From positions 20,754,420 through 20,818,419 of the forward strand of contig OX940865.1 of the NCBI GenBank assembly GCA_954871525.1: a stretch of DNA of 64,000 bases, in the 5' to 3' direction. Below are positions 33,439 through 44,000 of this stretch, piece by piece; the first letter of the stretch is position 1; each line of letters begins with the position of its first letter. Position numbers and translations under genes: made by a program. The notes under the pieces were generated by a model, which did no database searches, had not been told where the DNA came from, and saw only the letters and a program-made list of their open reading frames with translations. Source of the DNA: Parietaria judaica (Eukaryota; Streptophyta; Magnoliopsida; Rosales; Urticaceae).

Positions 33439-34655
33439 GGCGGAAACCTAGAGCTGATCCGAGGCTGAGTCTGAGAATCGGGAAGAATCGATGTTCGATT
33501 CGAGGGTTGGCTTCTGACTGGAGAGAGAGAAAGGGGAAGAAGAGGGTGAACTCTCATCCTTTCATCTCAGCCGTTGATTTTTCAACAGATAAAATACGAC
33601 AATAATTTTCAACAACAACAACAACAAAAACGACAATAGTTTCAAAATTATGTGCATTTATTTAAGTATTTTTTTTAGTACACTTTGTGTCTATTTTTTT
33701 ATTTTATTTTTAATTGTGTCTATTGAATTTGAAGAAGAGTTCCTTTTATTTTGAAAAAGAATATAATGTTTTTCAATACTATTTATTTTGGTCAATTTTT
33801 ATTGTTAGTACTTTCTATATTTACGATAATTTTATTTTATTAAATTTAAAATATTGGAGTTGAAATCTTGAATGCTTCTTAATAATTTGGGATATTAACT
33901 AATTGAGAGAAGACTTTAAAATAAAATATGTATGCGCATGCATAACTTGATATTTTTTATTATTAATTTTAATTGCTGAAGCTCGTCTATAAATTAAATA
34001 AAAAGGGACAATATATAATGAAGGATAATAAACCCGGTTTTTTCGATACCCGAAACCCGAACCTGGAATTTTAGGTTTTGATTTTTCAAACCCGAACCCG
34101 AATTTTAAAAAGGAAAAAAAGCCAGAAATTCAGGTTCAGTTTCGGGTTTTTTACCCGGATTTTATTTGAAAATCCAAATTTTAATTGAAAAAAAAAATTA
34201 CAAAACATAAAACCATATGTAAAATTGAACAATCACAATTACAAAATATAAATTTAGAATTTTGTTGAACATGTTAAACCATAGTTCAACGACCATAATC
34301 ACAATAAAAACTTTTAAAAACCATTTCATGAACATTATAAAAATAAATTGTATATTTATAAATATCTAATTGAAAATCCGGGTTTTAGTAACCTACTAAC
34401 TGAGTTTCGGGTTTCATATAACTCAAAACCCGTAACCCCAAACCGGTTTAATCCGGTTGCGGGTTTTTTAAAATTCAGTCTAATCTGTTTTTAATTTGAT
34501 TTCGGTTTTTTAAAACCGGATTTGGCCGCATTTTGGGGTTTTATGGAGAGTGCACCAAATAATAAGAAAGTTGTCGGGCATTTGGAGCATTGTATTCTAT
34601 TCTATTCTGTGCCGTTGACTCCGCTTCCTTCTCTTCACTCGCCATCGCCAACACC
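33439..34655. promoter_or_regulatory. Divergent intergenic region between MPP-alpha and NTAN1
   Basis: The two genes point away from each other, so both promoters lie here. The MPP-alpha side (33439-33560) is GC-richer and probably 5' UTR. No single TATA box can be picked out. The middle (33600-34010) is AT-rich and 34020-34530 is a repeat, listed separately. Confidence 0.45.
34020..34530. repeat. Degenerate (A)ACCCG/CGGGTT-rich repeat, probably an old hAT-type MITE
   Basis: Clusters of AACCCGAA and CGGGTTTT motifs at 34028-34160 and 34375-34520 flank an AT-rich centre, with opposite predominance at the two ends. This is the same architecture as the elements at 9865-10576 and 57660-58282, but no clean TIR or target duplication remains. 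Confidence 0.5.
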
Positions 34656-36794
34656 ATGATCTTCATCAATGGAGCTCCCTTTTCCCATTCTTCCTCATCC
34701 GAGGTAAGCCTCTCTCTCTCTCTCTCTGAAGATTGTTCGGAAGTTGATTGTTGAACCCATTTGAGCAGGAAGGTGGTGTTCTGGTTTCTTTGATGAAGCA
34801 CGACGCAGTGATACAGGCTTCAGATTCCTTCAAGGCCACTCCCCTCCGGCAATTCCCAGCCCAACAACCAAAAGTGGTGTACCTCTTCCAGCGAGAGCAC
34901 GCCACGGTTCATCCCTCCTTTGTAGATGTACGTTCATTCATCTCCAGTTTTGCTTTACATTCAGAATTTGCATTCACTTGAACTTGTCTCTCTCTCTCTC
35001 TCTCTCAAGTATGTTGGAACGGACGAAGCAACCACCTGCGTCGGCATTGCTCTTTGGAATCCAACGACCCACAAGTAACAACTACTTTCCTCCTCATAAT
35101 GCAACGACGACGACGACAACAATAACATCCGTGTCTTTCCCCCGCCGCAGGACTTCGTTTGCGCATATGGACTCTTCGGAAATCGTGGAAGCGGGACTTC
35201 AACAGATGCTGTCAACCGTTCTTGACCACACCCGTCACGATGAGCAGCTACATGTATTTGGTTTCATACATTTTTTCACTCCCTCATTACCGCGATTTAT
35301 TTAGCAGAATCTATATTCCTAACGCAGGTGCATATAGTCGGTGCGTATGAAGATAAATCCGTTCAAGTAGGACCCGACGTCCTCTTGCTTTTCCTTATCT
35401 TTGTTCTCCATACATGTAGATGTAATAGAATTACTTGTCGAAAATCATGCAGTGTAATGACGAGGTAGACAGTGGAGATGAAAAAAACTGTTATTCTGCT
35501 CGGCTCTGTGACAAGATCATCGCCACTTTGGATACAAGATTGGAGAAGTTTCACCTTACAACTCTTTGCGTTCTTGAGCATAACACGAGAGAAGATCCGC
35601 AAGGGAATTTCTTTCCGCGGGTTACTGGTTTTGTGGTCTGTTTCTTCTTTATAAAAATTGGATACTTCGTTTTGAGTGCTTCATAGTATTATATTCATGT
35701 ACGATACATGTAATTTTATTTTGTGAATCACTACATATTTCACGTTTCTAGTATATAAAAAAGTTGAAATAGGTACATTGTGCGTTATTAAGCAACTTCC
35801 CTTTCCAACGCAATTCGTTTTAGAACAAAGTTTGAGCTCTGCAAGCTCTTTAATGATTTCAAAATTGATTTGTGATTGTTGTGCTGGGAGATGGAAAAAA
35901 TGTATGATGTTGTGATATGTTTTTATTTATTTTTGCTCATGAACAGGTGGAAACGGCAACAGGGCTAGCAATCCCGGCAAGCTTTGATCAAAGCTCAAGA
36001 TCTCCCGATGCACTTGTCAGACGAATCCGAGTCACGGCAGCTTATGAGGATCACAATTGGATAGGAAAGTTGTTGGATACATACGATACCCGAAGTGATC
36101 AGTTCCGAATCGCCCCGTGCCACTGGTAACGATTTACATAACCCGAACATGTATTTATTTTTTCTAGGGAAGAAACCGAGGGATTCTGAAATACTTATTG
36201 CTGATTTATAAGCTTATGGTTTCAGTTTTTCTGTTTCCTTTCCCTCTTAGGACTTGCCGACAAGAGCAGATTGCTAGGTTTATGAGAGATCGATCCGATG
36301 AAGAGATTCTCCAAATGTGTTCTACTTCACCTTCCGTGGAAACTCCAGACTTTGTGGAAAATGAAAAACGGTAAACGTAGGGGTGAAACTAGTGTTCCGA
36401 TTTTTTTCTTTTGCCCTTTTAAAAGACAGAACCAGATATCAAGTGTTTGTCTCTTAGCGGAAATCAAAATCAATTTTTCCTTAAGTTGGAAAAGGTTTTT
36501 AAGTATACAAGGTTTTGAAATCGGTTTCGTTTACAAACAAATCGGTTTCAGTTCTCAGTATATGAACCGTTCCCGTGTGAAATCACAGGTTACAAGCTTC
36601 AAGCTTCATATCTGAATGATGCAAAATCTGGTAAAGGCAATACTGTATGTAAAGCTATGTGGTGATTCATGTTTTAATCTATGCCTAGGAAATTTGATTA
36701 CTTGGCTCGCAAGCCGGACTGGAGAGACACGTTTCCCAGGGACCAGCCTCGTATTTTCGTGAGGAATTCCGAGGGAACCTGGATAAGGTGCTAA
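34656..36794 (+). CDS. NTAN1: Protein N-terminal asparagine amidohydrolase
   Basis: Nine exons (34656-34703, 34769-34927, 35010-35074, 35151-35253, 35328-35366, 35453-35635, 35947-36125, 36251-36370, 36689-36794) give 333 aa. After a short start (MIFINGAPF) come the family blocks VYLFQREHATVHPSFVD, YVGTDEATTCVGIALWNP with the presumed catalytic Cys, FAHMDSSEIVEAGL, VHIVGAYEDKS and FRIAPCHW. It ends IFVRNSEGTWIRC. The enzyme deamidates N-terminal Asn to Asp, feeding the arginylation branch of the N-degron pathway in the cytosol and nucleus. Intron 1 has a (TC)n tract at 34708-34727 and intron 2 ends in a long TC run. The C-terminal part contains the FD..ARKPDWRDTFPR block typical of the plant proteins. 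Confidence 0.93.
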
Positions 36795-37902
36795 TGAGAT
36801 CTTAAATATTTACTTAAATAATATATATAATCCAATATGCCTGAGATTAACATTACTTGTTGGGATTGCATGCTGAAGTTGACTTCAATGAAGTCGATGC
36901 ACGGACCGCCTTGTGTCTGCCTCTGACAGGAAAACGGCTGTTTCGTCAGAACTCTCTATAATACATTCTTGGTGTAATGTGATTAAGCTGCAACATTGGT
37001 CATTGAAAACCCGAGGTTGATAAATGATTTTAACGATCTGATCGAGCAATTAATAACAATCTTTGGTTGAGTTGAAAGTGACTTGTGAATAAGATGTTGA
37101 AAGGTGATGAATTCAGACTTAGGGAAACAACGGGACCGCGGCCCGGTTTTAAAAAGTCAATATTTTTAGTATATATCAGTAAACCGGGGCAAGCTGAACC
37201 AATTTGATTTTTTATAATTTTTTTATTAATTAGCTAGCTAAAGGTATTGTGACCTTAGTACATGGAATAGAGATCAAGTGAAACTCCGAAGGCTAAAACA
37301 ATTAAAAATGATACAATTTAAAAAAAATATATATATATTCTAGAACCCGAGAACCAAGCTGCATCTAGAGTTTTTTTCTTCTGCCCTGACCCGGGTTCCG
37401 TTTTCCGTTTCTCACAACCACCCAAAAAAAAACTTAATTTGCGGGACAAAGCCGGGCTTAGAGGCAAAAATTAAAAATCCAGCAACTTGTGAAGTGAATT
37501 TCTATTATGAGTCTTCTTGTTGGAATTTGGGTCATCAATTTGGCAAAGAATCCAAGAGTTTGGTCTATTAAATCTTCAACTTACTTGTTATTCTTATTCC
37601 AATTATATCACACACTTACAACATTCCTTTGACTCTTCCCTGATCCAACAATCCTGAAACAAAAATATTACAAGAAAACGCGGAACATACACGACTTCTC
37701 GTCGATTTTAAACATTACTAGTTTTAAAATTTAGAAAGAAAAAAAAAAGACGATTAGAATTCGGACCAGGGTCTTTCTCAGGATTAAAAGTCGTATTTTC
37801 TCCGAAAACTAAAGCGGCTTAGCACAAGTATGAAGTTGAAGGGCACAAACTACAAAGAAATGAATAAAATCAGTTCCCCTATGAAATCCATGAAGAAAAA
37901 GA

Positions 37903-37933
<31 letters not shown>

Positions 37934-38241
37934 TAAGGAAATACATTCTTTATCATGTATTAGTATTTTTATAATGTTCAATATTCATTAACATACATAA
38001 ATTATTCTCCCATGAAATGCTGGAATCTTAATAAAATTATAATGTTATCAAAAAAATAATTTGACAGAAACTTTTCATCCAATGCTTAGCAAAATAAACC
38101 GTACTACTTGCTCTGAAAAATTCTATTCCCTTGTACAAGTTACTCGCAGCTTCATAAATTCTCAATATCTGTCTACTATATTTATATATATATATATATA
38201 TTAAAGTCGTATAATCATCATATACATACAATTTCATATTC
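36795..38241. other. Intergenic: NTAN1 3' flank, Nudix gene upstream region
   Basis: Non-coding, AT-rich, with (AT)n microsatellites at about 37910-37935 and 38179-38201. Some ACCCG/CGGG motifs near 37140-37450 may be old repeat debris. An ORF at 38037-38288 (minus) is not supported. Confidence 0.4.
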
Positions 38242-40263
38242 ATGGAGATAGCCGTGGGAAGCTCAGATTGGTCACTTCTTGCTCGCAAGAAACATTACCC
38301 TCTTCTCTTCTTCCCCAAAACAACAAGTATTCTGTTTTTTGCTATTATTTGATTCAATTCTAAGACTATATATAATAAGCTAACATGTACATACAATTCC
38401 AGGCCTTTCCCGAACGGCGATTTTCTCAAGGAACCCGAATCTGAGGCTTCGAGAAAAGCTGATCAACGAGAAGAAAGAACTAAATGTGGTGACCCCAGAC
38501 TTTTCCTCTCCGATCACTTGGCCGGAGCTTCTCGAAGCGTCCAACGATGATTACAACGGTGTTGTCGTCAATCCCGAGAGCTTACCGATGAGCTCAAACG
38601 CATTCGCATCTGCGCTTAAAGCTTCTCTCTCCAATTGGAAGTCAAAGGTAAACTATTAACTTTTTAAATAAATATATATATATTATGTAATAATACACGT
38701 CCAAATACTCAACGCTAGCCCTTGTTTGCTCATTTTACGCGTTACTTGCGTAACAAGTTAACTGGTTACGAAGTCAAACTGTTTCTGAAATAATACAGGG
38801 CAAGAGAGGTGTGTGGCTCAAAATACGGCAAGACCAAGCTGAGCTTGTCCCGATCGCGATTCAGGTAACAGATATCAGACACTCGACGTCTTGTTAATTA
38901 TTCACCGTCACGAGACACTACTAATCGTGATCTTCTTCTCGTTTTTTTTTTCTTGATCAGGAAGGATTTAATTACCACCATGCAAATTCAGGATATGTAA
39001 TGTTAACATATTGGATTCCAGATGATCTGTGCTTGCTTCCCTCAAGCCCTTCTCACCAAATCGGAGTTGCTTCATTTGTAATTAATCACAAAAAAGAGGT
39101 ACTTTTAATTAGCACTAATCTTTTATTTAATTAATCACTAATATTATTTGTGCCAACACAAATTCCCTTTTCACTTGAAAAGGTGCTTGTGGTGAAAGAA
39201 AAGTGCCCTTGTAGCTGCTCAGGTGTTTGGAAGTTGCCTACTGGCTATATCGACAAGGTAATCGATGCGACTCAACTCCGAAAAAACTCATCAAACACGA
39301 ATCACTGAAGTAAATGACTTCGCTAATGTTTATTGAACTTGAATGAGTAAAACCGAATAAGACACGAAACGGTGGTTCCTTTGACAACTACGACCCGAGC
39401 TCTCTCTGAAAACGCAAGAATGAAAAAAGGCAGATCAGAGATTCGTTGCCCATGTGGATTAGCGCTTAATATAAAACCTTAATCCCTTTTAAAAACTACC
39501 AAAAACACCCCTAAGAATCTGAATTGATATAAAAAAAATGTGGAAGTGTAGATATTCATGTCCATATAATAATGTACTTATGAAGTATATATTGTGCAGT
39601 GTGAAGACATATTCTGTGGAGCTGTGAGAGAAGTGAAAGAAGAAACTGGTGTAAGCAACACTACTATCATGCTAATTATGCCAATAATCTGTGATTATTT
39701 TTACTAATTAATTACAGTAATTGTCACCTTGTTACTGAACAGATCGACACTCTTTTCCTTGAAATAGTTGCTTTCAGGTAATATTAATACAATATAATAA
39801 TGGATTCTTTTTCATAAGTAAATACAAATAAATTAACTTTTTATTCCCTTATTATATATATATATATTTCCAGACATGCCCATCTTATGGCATTCGAGAA
39901 TTCAGATTTGCAATTTGTTTGCACGTTGAAGCCACTCTCTTTTGACATCACCATTGATGGCAAGGAAATCCAAGCTGCCAAGGTATAGAGAGAGATACAC
40001 ATATATAAAGCTTCACTACAACTCTTTTTTTATAAACATTTTTTTTTTGTTGTTGGTTTCAGTGGATGGGTGTTGATGAGTTTAAAGGGCAGGCATTTTA
40101 CGAGGACGATCCAATGTCAAAGAGGATGATTGAGATTTGCCTTGCATCTCAAGAAAGTGATTCTAACGGTGGATACATTGGACACCACATGGCTTCGAAG
40201 CTGGATAGCAAATTATCATATCTTTATCATGCTAGGTTGATCAATAATAATAATAAAATATAG
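38242..40263 (+). CDS. Nudix hydrolase (plant NUDT2/NUDT8-type), probable plastid or cytosolic
   Basis: Nine exons (38242-38326, 38403-38647, 38799-38864, 38961-39098, 39183-39257, 39600-39650, 39743-39777, 39874-39982, 40063-40263) give 334 aa. The N-terminal half has the plant-specific part (YNGVVVNPESLP, GKRGVWLKI and YHHANSGYVMLTYWIP). The Nudix box G-x5-E-x7-REVKEETGI is complete at about residues 199-221 and is split by three introns. RHAHLMAFE follows. Family members hydrolyse nucleoside diphosphates linked to another moiety, such as ADP-ribose, NADH or CoA. The first 45 residues are Ser/Arg/Leu-rich and poor in acids, so a transit peptide is possible but unproved. One odd point: CPCSCSGVWKLPTGY carries an unusual Cys cluster before the box. 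Confidence 0.93.
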
Positions 40264-41031
40264 CAAAGAATGTTCAATAAAATCATATAGTCATCTCATG
40301 AGGTCCTTCAAAAAGACTGTATTATCCATTAATGATTGTAATAAAATATATGAAAGATATTCTTGTATGAAATTATTTATAAATTGAATATTTTTGTAAA
40401 TGACATATATTACTATTATGATATGGAATTATATTTGGATTTTTGGACATTTTATATAAATTAAGCATATATTTTCTCAATATTTTATTCTTTATCCGTC
40501 TATAAACCAATCGATAACTAGTTTATCAGTCGTTAATTGTCGATAAATATCTATTACGATAACCTGAATTTTTATTTTATTAATCAATAAATCGGAACAA
40601 ACTATAAATTTGCAATAACCGGTTATTGTTAACCGACAAAAACGGTAACTTGAACATTAATTTTTAGTGCTTATATCGCGTGTGTGCCCGAAAGTGATTC
40701 TAGAACTTTTAAGTTTTAACACTTCAATGTGGGTTTGTTACAACTTTGACTTTTTTTTTTTTTTTGTAACTTTAAAAATTAACACATAATAGAGAATTAC
40801 AACATACTCCCTCAAAAAAAAAAAAAAAAGAGAATTACAACATATTTAAAAATGTGGTTGCAATTTTAAAGATAAATAATGTAATAAACACTTGGAATTT
40901 TGATCTAAACATAAATTAGATTCATATTATTATAAAAATTAAATATTTATGACACTACTACTATTATCCTTATTCCTTGTCAATCCACTCCCCAGTCCCC
41001 ACCATCAACCCGCCAAAAAAATAAAAAACAA
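40264..41031. other. Intergenic: Nudix 3' flank and EMB2654 upstream region
   Basis: AT-rich. At 40490-40545, ATCCGTCTATAAACCAATCG and TTTATCAGTCG resemble 19346-19392 beside the PPR pseudogene. CGGTTATTGTTAACCG-like sequence at about 40617-40640 hints at an old repeat. There is a poly-T run at 40749 and a poly-A run at 40816. Confidence 0.4.
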
Positions 41032-44000
41032 ATGGAGACTCTCCTCACTCTCAGCTCTGCTCCGCCTCCTCCGCCCGACCCCGCCTCCGCCCGACCCGCC
41101 GACCCGCCCTTCCAGGAGAAGCGCCACGTGTCGGTCGACTACGACCGCGGCACGCGCGTCGTCTCCACGCGCCTCGCCGGCCTCCGCCGCGCCGACATCC
41201 CGCGCCGCCACCGCCTCCACGTGTCCACCGACCGCTTCCAGCGCGACTGGACCGTCTCCGAGGCCGTCGACCGCGTCCTCGAGCTCGACCGCTTCGGCGA
41301 TGTCGAGGGCTTGCTCAACCGCTGGATCGGCCGCTTCGCCAGGAAGAACTTCCCGATCCTCATCAAGGTCAGTGGAGAAGCTCTGTAATCCGGATTCAGG
41401 TTTCTTTTGTTTGTTAGGGTTTGGATTTGGGTGAGATTTTGGGGGTTTTGGTGTGTAGGAATTGACGAAGCGAGGCTCGCTGGAGCACTGCGTGAGGGTG
41501 TTCGAGTGGATGAAGAACCAGAAGAACTACTGTGCTCGTACTGATATCTACAATATGATGATCAGATTGTACGCGAGGCACGGTTTGGTTGATCAAGCTC
41601 GCGGGTTGTTCTTCGAGATGCAGAAATGGAGGTCTGTATGTATATATGTGTGTATGTTTGAATATGTTTAACATGGTCTTATGCTGAGTTATCGATCAAT
41701 GAGCTACTTTTTTTGCTGTCGATTCCGGATTTTTCATACTCGAGTAGCTCTTCGTGGATCAATCTATCCGAGATCAATGAAATTTGCTCGATGAACCGAT
41801 CGGAAGATTCCACTTTTCAAGCAAATTGTTAGCGGCTTTCTGTGTAACAAATCTAGTTCTTTAATGCTGCGAATTTGGAATTGAAGGAAGAAAGAAAGAA
41901 AATACAATATTCATGTTCGTTTTTCCGGTTGTTCTGATCGCTGATGGTATATTTATTGTTTGTTAGGTGTAAACCCGATGCGGAGACTTACAACGCTCTT
42001 ATCAACGTGCACGGTCGTGTGGGGCAGTGGCGTTGGGCAACCAATATTATGGAAGACATGTTAAAGGCAGCTGTGTGTATTTGTATTTTTCTTCCCTTCT
42101 CAATATTTGATGTTCCTATCTTCCGCGTGAGAAACCCTCATTATCTTGAATAATCGAGACAAATTAAAAATAAAAATTAATCAACTTAGTTAAAGCAACA
42201 AATTATTTTAGGTACTCATGGGCTAAGTTGTGAGGTTTTACTTGAATCTGCTATGTTGATGGTTATATATTAGGGATATTTGTGGCATAAGTACCCACAA
42301 ACTAGTGTTTTTGGGGCCGTTAAGTACCCAATGTTTCGATTAATGGAGTTGGTAAGCTCCTTTAGTGTTCAAATTGGGTACAAGGAGACAAGTTTATCGT
42401 AACATTGGGTACTTAACCCGTGATAAATAAACAACGAGATTATGGTGGCTTGGAACACTACTTTATGGGTACTTATGCCACATATATCCCTTATTATTAT
42501 GCTTCTGCAATATAATTATATTTTATCTGATAGTCTACGTAGCCACTCATTATGTATATTTATCGAGAGTAGGACAATTTAATTGTTGTAAGGTGAGTAT
42601 GAATTAGTGTTTTTTTCCCTTAATTCTAAGAAATTTAGCGGTTAATTTCTACTTAAAACTGGTCTAATCAAGTAAGAAATATTCAATCAGTAGTGTTATA
42701 TTCTTTCAAAAATTCGCATAATAACAAGTCCATGTCTTTTCCGTGCACAATTTTTCCGGTTTGATCTCTTTGTAATTGATATTATATTTCTAATGGATTT
42801 CTCATTTGCGGGTGCAGATTCCTCCGAGTCGGTCTACATATAACAACCTAATCAATGCTTGTGGATCTAGTGGAAATTGGAGAGAAGCCCTGAGAGTTTG
42901 TAAGAAAATGACTGATAACGGAGTTGGTCCTGATCTCGTGACCCACAATATTATTTTATCCGCCTACAAAGCCGGGCTTCAGTATTCAAAAGCATTATCT
43001 TATTTCGAGCTAATGAAGGGAACACATATACGCCCAGACACTACGACCCTTAATATCGTGATTCATTGCACGGTAAAGCTCGGACAATACGACAAAGCCA
43101 TTGAAATTTTCAATTCCATGAGAAATAAGAACTCAGAGTGCAATCCCGATATCGTGACGTTTACGAGCATAATTCATATGTATGCAGTTTGTGGGCAGAT
43201 TGAGAATTGTAGGGCCGTGTTTGATACAATACTAGCAGAGGGATTAAAACCAAATCTTATATCATATAATACATTATTAGGAGCCTATGCTTCACATGGT
43301 ATGCATGAAGAAGCGTACTCCGTTTTTAAGGCGATAAAGAAGAACGGTCTTCACCCGGATGTGGTGTCTTACACATCATTACTTAATGCTTACGGGCGAT
43401 CGAAGCAACCCCAGAAGGCCACCAAAATATTTGATATGATGAAGAGAGAGAAGAGGAAACCGAATCTCGTGACCTACAATGCATTGATCGATGCATACGG
43501 GTCGAGTGGTTTGTTAGCAGAAGCCGTTGAAGTTTTGCGTGAAATGGAGCGAAACGGAGTCAAGCCAAATATAGTGTCGATAAGCACTCTTTTGTCTGCC
43601 TGTGGGCGGTGTGAGAGAAAAGTCAACATCGATGCAGTTCTCAAAGCAGCCGAGCTTCGGAACATCAAATTGAACACTGTTGCGTATAATTCAGCTATTG
43701 CGAGCTGTATGAATACAGGGGAAACTGATAAGGCTATAAGTTTGTACAAGTCAATGAGGAAGGAGAAAGTCAAACCCGATTCGGTTACTTACACCGTGTT
43801 GATAAGCGGTTGCTGTAGGACGTCAAAATACGACGAGGCACTCGGTTTCTTTGACGAAATGATGGAAATCAAGTTGCCCTTGTCGAAGGAAGTTTGTTCG
43901 TCGGCTATATGTGCTTACAGCAAACAGGCAAGTTTTATGGATAGAGCTATGTTGCCGTATTAAATTTGTTTCTTTGTAATTTATTGTATTTTATTATGCT

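Noticed and set aside
40949..41434. 161-codon Pro/Ser/Arg-rich ORF over EMB2654 exon 1
   Set aside because: Alternative frame of a GC-rich exon. The real frame starts at 41032 and continues by splicing into the PPR motifs.
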